A DNA stretch of 64,000 nt. Source: Rugalucina vietnamica (lineage: Eukaryota; Mollusca; Bivalvia; Lucinida; Lucinidae). The first letter of the stretch is position 1. Each line of letters starts with the position of its first letter. The position numbers were made by a program, and so were the translations under genes. Of this stretch, positions 48,101-57,100 are shown in pieces. The notes under the pieces are model-generated. The model had not been told where the DNA came from. It was given only the letters and a program-made list of their open reading frames with translations, and did no database searches. Where the stretch lies: assembly GCA_964017185.1 (NCBI GenBank), contig OZ024880.1:44095071-44159070 (forward strand), given 5' to 3'.

Positions 48101-51100
48101 AAATTTTGTGGCAATTGGTCAAATGCGGATTTATTAAGTTAAGTAAGAATTAAAAACTCAGTTTCTGAGAATCAGACAAGTTATATTTTGTTTAAGGTTA
48201 ATTAAGATCCTATACACTTTTGTTTGCTCTTTGTGAATATCTTCTGTAGTTGATCTGTAGCACTGTCAGCTGATTTTTAGTTTTCACTTCTTTGTATTTC
48301 CTATTCTGCATGCATTTCCCCTTGAAAGCACTTAGAAAATTCAAAAGTTTGACTTAGTTTTTTTTTTGTCTAGATTATGAACATCAGGAGCCAGTTGTTT
48401 AAAATTAATGGTATCTTGAGTTAACGATTTGTTAAAATTTCAAACATGAATAGTACAAATACACTGTTATTTTTTGTTGATAAAATGTGAGAATCCTTTG
48501 CAATGCAAAGGATTCTCACATTTTATCAACAAAAAATAACAGTGTATTTGCTTAAGTAGTCGGCATTTACTTAACAAGCTGAGATCTTAACGATGATGTT
48601 AAGTTAACGAAGTTTTGAACAACTGGCTCGAGTTCATTATAAACAGTTTCTGGAGGGAGGAACCAGTAGCATATTCATCAATTTAAGCACCTCACCAATT
48701 TCATAATTTTCATATTTTCATATTACTTTTTCACTTAGAATTATTCAATGGTCATTATGTTGTGGTTTTCATGTGTTGTGTTGTACATGAGATAAATGTT
48801 TAAAAAAATACCATTGATTGTAAAAGAAAAGTTGTTATTTATGCACTGATAGAGTTGCTAATAATTACTTTCTGTTAGTTATACAGACTACATGATAACA
48901 TGTTTCTTCCAAATTCAAAAGTGTGTTAATGTTTTGGAATTAATAATTTGTGAAATACATATGAGCCGCGATGCAAGAAAACCGGTCTTCGGGGTTTCCG
49001 ACCAGGTCCGACAAAAACCGGCCTGTACAGTCACAGACAAAGGCTAGAGGCTGGACATTTTGAATTTAGAAAATAGAAGAATTGTATTATCCATGTAGCA
49101 AAAATAAAGGCGCTGATTGCTGGGAAGCTGATCTGCCCTTTGTTTTTGCATAGGCAAAAGTCCGGTTTTCTCTTGATGTGGCACATATAAAAAAAAAGTT
49201 GTTTATAGCGATTGAATCAGACCACATTTTGCTGTAAAAAATGATTCAAAATTAGATATTAGAAGACAAAATGTCCAAAACAGAACTTTGCTAGAACCAC
49301 GGGACAAATGCTCCAATTATACAGACCCCACCCAGCGGGCACATGATGTCAAAATGACGTCATATCAATGTCACGACGTCGCATTGACGTTGCTCTGATG
49401 TCATTCTGACATCATGTGCCTGCTGGGATACTACAGCGAAATCTGACACTATGCTTTATGGTTCTATTCTGTGCGTGATGTTTGTTTCAGAGGAGGAGGG
49501 ATTTGGCCTTTCCACAACAGAGATTGGCGGTATAATTGGTGGTTTGACATTCCTGGTTGTTGCCGTAACTTTAGCTGTGATAGCAGTCGTGTGTAACCGA
49601 CGAAGGAGCAGAAAACAACGCCCCGCCAAATATAGTAAGTTCATATTTCTTGATTTTGGTCTCGTACAAGCCTTGCTATGTTTGGGTTTGCCAACAACAT
49701 GTGTGCTACATGACCTTTGGTTAAATGCCAAGCTAGAATCTTCAGAAATTCAAAGATTATTAAAGTAAAAGAAGAATTATACAAAAACAAATGCCCTGAA
49801 ACAACCAAAGATTCCAACATTCAAGAACTTTGTTCATTGTAATTCAAGATGCTTCAGTTTACTTTTTTTAAACAGATAACATAGCAATGATCAGGAATTG
49901 AACCGGTAGATCCTGGGCCCGAGGTTATAAAACTTTTTTCATGCTCACCTCAGCTGAGACTAGAATTTATCCTGCCCATAAATGTTAAAATGCCAACAAT
50001 TGTTGGCATTTTAACATTTATGAGCATGATCAATTACCAGTTTTTGAGTTTTGAACCTGAATTTTCCACAATTTTTGACTATTTCAGCATTTATCAGCAG
50101 TGTAAATTTCATGCTCAGCTGAGCTGAGCTTGAAAAAAGTTTTATAGCCTCGGGGCCTGGAGGTGTCTTGAACTATACAGAAATGGAATTGTACTCAATA
50201 AGAGCCTGGCATCCTATTTGTGGGACATTAGCAAAAAACAGTATAGCCCCAGATGTGAGGGCGCAAAATGTAGTGTCCCATCTGGGGCTATTCTGATTGC
50301 TCAATGGAATTTTGTTGAAAAATGAAACAAAATTTTAAAGTCACTCCAGATTCCCCTAAAACTGAAAGTGGACTTACCCAAATGATAATGATTGGCAGGT
50401 CTGTATGTAAAAAGTGTTAAATGCATTGTCTTCTTTCCAATTACAGATAATGTGAAATACCTGGGACCAGCTGATGACATTGATGCCTCTAGACGGTGTG
50501 TATTTATATCATACTTGATAATAAAGTAACAAAATTATTCTCAATCTGAGAGCCATTGCAACTTAAATGTTTTGTTTGTGAATGACGATTTGCATTTGAA
50601 TAAGTCTTTGAAAACTCACCTGATGAGTATTTTTAACTTTTTTTTTCTTTCATATTGGGTCTTATGGGAGCAGTTATAATATTTCTTTTGAATGCATTAG
50701 CGCTATTAACCACATAGTCTCTTAGTGTGACTATGCTTTTGCTGGCATTGTTACATTATAATCAAATATTGATAAAGGGCATTTAATTTATGGGCTAAAG
50801 ATTTCATTTACTACTATACGTCACAGCTATTTCTTATGAGAAGTTTGCATGTTTCAGTATTATAGATAGGTAAGGCTATCTAAGGGATGTGGCCTTCATA
50901 AGCTATATTGTAATCTTTTGTCAAACACAATTGGTAATGGGTGGATCATTTATACTCTATACTCTTAATCTTGAAAAAAAGTTCTCTCATCTGTTTTAAG
51001 TGTGGTACATAGGCAAACAGTATAGCCCCAGATGTGACGCCGCAGAACGCGGCATCCCATCTTGGGCTATTCTGTTTGCTTTAAGGAATTTTGTCAAAAA

Positions 51101-54100
51101 TTGAATTAAAGAAATTAAAATCACTCCTGATGCCACTAAACATGAAAGTGGACTCACCCAAATGATGATTATGGGAAAAGCAGACACAGATGGTGAAGAT
51201 AAATTTACCTGTGATTTTAGCAGCCTCCAATGTTAGAGTCATAAAAAGTCGTAAACCGTAACATTATCTCGTAAGCCATAGCATTATCAGCAAAGTGAGC
51301 AAACATACTTGTAAAAAGTGGTTTTTAAACATATTACTCGTTCTTATCTTTCCTCTTTTTGCAATTTTGTGAAATAATGTACAGTATTTCTGCGGAGAGT
51401 ATAAATGATGGCTAGTAACACTAGATTAATGCTATATTTTGTGTTTTTGCTTCTCTCTGGGTCACAGGATGAATAATGACAAAGGTGAAGTAGTTTTAAT
51501 GCTGTCAGTTCCTCAGCATGATTTCAGCAGTTTTACTTCAATTTTGAACAGTGCTTTCAATAATATAATGTTGAAATGTTTATATTGAACATTTTTATCT
51601 CAGTCCAGATTATTTGTGGGAGCACTATCATCACTCAGTAGTATGAACTGCAGATTGAGAGGGTCTTAAGTTTGAACCCTATTTCTGTGGACTGTCCTTT
51701 AGCAAAACATTTTCTTATCACAGTACTGATTAAGTACACTACAAGCAATAGCTAAGTCACGGCTAACAAACCTTTAAATGCGTAACCGCGGTTAAGAAAA
51801 GAAATCCGATTCATGTCCTTCCGGTTTCGCATCAGATGACCAACAAAAGGTAAACAAACTTTTGCAGCTCGTGTTTCCGAGTAAAATATTTCGATTCGAA
51901 GACAAATATTATAATTCTCTCAATGTTATTTTATTAGTTAGACATTGCTATATTTGGACCCCAAAGGATTTCCAGAATTTTTTCTTTATAATCATGATTT
52001 TTATTCCCTACCCCAAAACACATGTTGGGATTGCATTGTACACGACTAAAATGTGGGTCAGTCGCAGGGATATTTTTAGATTTCTGCTCATTACGTCCAT
52101 ATTAACGGAAAGCAATACAGTGCGCAGATGATTTTAACATTGTGTGAGGTCTGGTGACAGTTTCGTTGCCTCTGGCCAATGCATTCTATGCATATGTGGT
52201 TAAAAGCTGTGTCAACATTTCGGTTACGAATTTAATCATTAGAATGATGGCAATATAGTCATTATAGAACACATGTATTAAAGTTTTTGTTTTCGTTAAT
52301 TGTTTTACGCTGAAGATTATTGTCACATTCTCTCATCCTTTCTTAATAGTTGCTTACTCAAATTTGGTGTGTTTGTGATATTTGCAGTGAAAATGTTTGA
52401 TAAAATAATACAAACTGTCTATGAAATACATGTAATACAATAGTTCACATGCATGATATTCCTGTACATGAAGACGATTTTACAACAGTCTGTATACTTT
52501 AATTTGTTTTTTCTTGGTTTTGTGTCTTTCAAAACGCTTTACAGGGAAATAAATACCATAACTTGAACAGGTTGAGGTTTTCAAACGTATCTTGAAATAT
52601 ATCCTTCATATTTTAATGATTAAATGCGTACCCATCTTTTCTTTCCCTCCAAATCGATAATGACGGGCACTAACACAACGAAATACTGGCACAGACATCA
52701 GATGCAATTTAGTTAATACATATCTGTAAATTTGTCGTGGAACAATCACTAAAATTTGATATTTACCAGCAAATTGTCCAATTTTTAGTTTTATTTCGCC
52801 GACTTTGGCCTTGTTGGAACACCAGATTCGAAGAAGGAAATAAATAACTCAAAGACCATCAAATTATTTTGCGAGCTTCTTTGGTGCTGAGTTACAATAG
52901 TAAATAAGTGACAAAATAGCATTCATAGATAATCGATATAATTTCTGTACTAAAATATAATCATCAATCGATCCTAGTAGTGTATGTTTTGTTTACCTTT
53001 TCTTGGTCTTCATATGCGGAACCGGAAGGGCGTGAATCGGATTTTCTTTCTTAACCGGCGGTTACGCATTTAAAGGTTTGTTAGCCGTGTAAGTCCGAAC
53101 ATGGCTGAAAAGTTGTCGGCTGGGATGCTAAGTCTGTTATCAAAAAAAGTAATGGAAAGTACATCTAAAATTATTTAAAGCACTGTATATTTTTTAAAGT
53201 TACCAGTCGATTTAGACTTTTTTAAACCCACCTTGTGTTATAGTGTAAGTTTTGTTAATTTGTATTTTTGTAAACCCTCCATTTTAATTGACTCTATTAA
53301 ATGTGACCTTTAATGCTCTAAAATCTTTACCTTTACATGCCGTGCCATTTCGCTTCATGTTTGTCCATAGTTACATCGTTATTCAGCATGTATCTTAATG
53401 TCAGTTCAACCATATTTTATGTGCCTTATTTAGTGAAATTACCAATATTTTCAGCAACTTACGATCCAATATTCTAAAAAATAAATACCAATTATTTTCA
53501 ACAATTCAGCAATTATGATCTAATATTTAACCAATCAATGAACCAATATCTTTCGCAATTTGTAAAGCTCATCATTTTTGTAGGGATATTTTTAGCAATA
53601 TTTGAACCAATATTTTAAGCAATTAAAATTTCAATTCATGTACCAATGTCTTTAGCAATTCCTGAAGTTCATAGCTCATACAGGGATTATTTTTTTCGTC
53701 CCAGATATTTTAATTCTAATTTCATGCTTGCTGTATGTAAGTGGTCTTCATTTTACATTCACCACTTGAAATTTCTGAATGAAATCATCAGGAAAACAAG
53801 TCTGTGTAATTAAATATATACCCCCTTAAACCCCTCTTTTGTATAATAAAACTGGGGTATACAGGGGTATTTCTTATTTTTGTTCTGAAGCATAGATTGT
53901 GGATACTCGTTAGAATCCCCTCACCAAGGTGGTTCTGACGTAGACCCACAATTTATGTTTGAGCAAAAAAAAAGAAAAGTATCAAAATTTTCCTACTTTT
54001 TTGTTTTTTCCAGCAATAAGAAAATCTTTATATGAGCCGCCCCATGGGAAAACCAACAATCTGCATAGGCGAAAACAAAGGCGCAGATCAGCTTTGCGGT

Positions 54101-57100
54101 TACGCTTCGCGGTAACCGCGAAGCTGATCAGCGCCTTTGTTTTCACTACTCGGATAGTACAATTCCTCTTCTACTTAAATCCAAAATTTCAAGCTTCTAG
54201 CTCTTTTCTGTGACTGTACAGCCTGATTTGTGTCGGACCTGTTCGGAAACCACATTGTTGGTTTTCCCACGAGGTGGCTCATATTACATGGGCGTGTTTT
54301 CGAAACATTTTCCTCGGTTCCATAGAATTCTGGTATAGTACTATATACTATATATATACTATATAGTAATGACACCCCGTTTAGCAGATAAAAACAAAAG
54401 AATGCAATGATAATTTTAGTTTAAGCACAAAAAATCTCTAAAAACTTTCTTAATCTCAGCTTAAGTTCGAAGTTTTATTTTCTATTTTTGTTCACAAGTC
54501 TTAAAATTGAAAATTACGTTTTAAGTTCCAGTGTCTTACTGTATGTAGTGTCTTGTTTTGGTTTTGTTGTTTTGTTCAGTCAGCATCAAGCTAGTCGAAA
54601 ATTACTGACATTATTTTAATAATAGTAAGAAAGTAATGATGGTTTCCTGGTCGTACCTTTCTGGACCCAGTTGTTCAAATCTAACGACGTCGATAGTTAA
54701 CGTTTCGTTAAAATTTCAAACATTAATATTACAAATACACTGTTATTTTTTGTTGAAAAAATGTGAGAATCCTTTGCAATGCAAAGGATTCTCACATTTT
54801 TTCAACAAAAAATAACAGTGTATTTGTTACTTTAGCTGATATTTGCTTAACAAGTTTATGTCTTACGATATCGTTAAGCTAACGATGCTTTGAACAACTG
54901 GGCCCTGGTGCATAAAATGTTGCTTTAAAACTTTTATCATATTTTTCTTCACAACTCAGATTAATCCATCATGAATATTCATGCAGCTCAGCTGCTAACT
55001 TTCTCTCTTTAATCATGTTAATATTTGTATTAACATTTTTTTATGAAATTCAATATGGTAAATTTTGATTTCTGATATTTAATATATTGCAAATGCCAAT
55101 AGAAATTCGAACATCTTGCAGCTGAAATGTGTTTATACTATACTTGAAGTCTTGTTTGAAAAAGAAAACAAAGAACTTATACGTTTGAATATGAAGCAAA
55201 AGTACATAGGGGTGATTCAAATGATACTGTCACTTCGGAAATTTTTGCGGGAAATTAATTTTCGCTAATATTCGTGAATTAGTTACCGTGCTAAAATAAA
55301 GTTCTCGCTAATAATGAGTTACTGTAAGCTTTATAGAGTGCACAAGTGCATGTTCGTGAATTCAAGAACTCGCTTATAAATTGGAAATTGAAAATTTGCG
55401 AAATAAAAGTGACGAGAAAATTTCCAAACTTACAGTACTACCTCTGCTGTCATTTTCAAGTCAGTTGTATACCATTCCATGCAAAAACTTGCTGTCATCT
55501 GAGTAAATTGACAGTCATATGTCTCTGACAACAGAGAAATCCCTAGTATCTTATTTACAGCTGTCAGTTTTGTATATGATTGAATATAAATGTCTCGGAC
55601 ACAACACCGGTAGCATCATTTGAATCACCCCCGTGATATATAGTGGATTGAATACTCTTTTGAAGAGGTAATTCTTTGTTAAATACCAAAAATCGGAGAA
55701 GTTTTGCAATAACTTGATCAACTTTCATATGTTTTCAGTGAATTTACGCCAGAATGGAGTAATCCCGAAAATGGAGGAAGACATTTTGTAACGCCAAACG
55801 ATATTTTTATGGTGCCAGAGTCCGGAAAGTTATTTCCAGCCTACTCATCTGGTTACTATGACGACTTGCCGGGTGAAAGCCAGCACCTACCTGATGATCA
55901 TTATTTGGATGATCATAATAGGGGACCACGCTTGAGGAGCAGATCTTCAAATCGGGAACCAGCAAGGACAGAAAATAGCTATGCTGATAAAAACTTGAGT
56001 TTACCTCATAGTGTGAGGCCCCCAAGTTCATTTTACGATGGTGCTTATGATGATAATGACAATAATAGATACTTAAGTCAGGATAACGACCGGTCTTTTC
56101 GACCGCAGGACCGGTATGCTGATGTGAGTTTACCTACAAGTGTTCAGTACCCACGAGACAATGATAGGAGTTCTAGAGGCATGTCATATATAAGGCCTGC
56201 TGAGGACAGTGTACAAGATAGGTCAAGGTCGCGACCTGATAGGTCAAGGTCTCCAATATTGTCAAGGTCACCAGTAAGGTCACTGACAGAGCCGGTGAGC
56301 CCAGTGGCTCTACCGCCAAGGCCCCCACCCCCGAGACAGTGGCCAGAAGCTGATGATGATGAGGAAGTGTTTATGCCACCGCCGATATCGTCAGCGTTAC
56401 CGGCTGTAGATCATCATGGACTGCCGAGGCACAGCTCAATGAAGCCCGGGGCCCAGCAGACGTACCTGACGGACGACAGCTGGGGGGAGGGGCCTTTCGG
56501 TGCCAATGATCTGAGTTCTGTGTTACCATCACCCTCATTTGAAAGTCGTAGGCTGCCATATCAACCTTACCAAAGGGAATATGAGAATTTTCCATTCCGA
56601 CAAGTGCCAACAGATAATGACACAATGTTGCCTCCATATAATGTTAGTGACACTGTAAATGATACTGTCATTCCGCGGGAAGCATCAACAATTAGACAAG
56701 ACAGCAGTAGCAGTAGTGGAAGTAGGCCACTGAACTATACCCGAGATCGTTTACTAGGTGCTGTTGATCGTGTTCGTAAGGGACCAAGGACAGGTAGAAG
56801 GGGCTCGGGGTTAAGGGGTTCTGGTTCGGACTTGAACAATATTTCTGAAAGTCCAGTGCAGCCAGGATTTTATTCCAGAGGTCCACATGATGAAAGACCA
56901 AGTTTAAGAGTGCTAGATCGACCTTCGAGGGATTCCGCCATAGATTCGAATAGTGGAATCCCGGGTATGGACAGTCGCGGGAGCATGAGTAGCTCAGGTT
57001 TAGGAAGTGATGCGAGGTTCAGACATCCTGGTTTGGATTCCAGGTCGTATGATATGACTCCCGATTCTGTGAGTAGTGGTATTGGGAGTCGCAATACTTC

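Larger units (their letters stand above)
50496..55738. other. tutl intron (5.2 kb) before the last exon
   Basis: Contains elements 51010-51182, 51758-53089, 53787-54020, 54033-54281 and 54663-54905 and SINE pieces around 51620-51757 and 53090-53150. 53160-53780 and 54910-55738 show nothing recognised. Confidence 0.7.
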
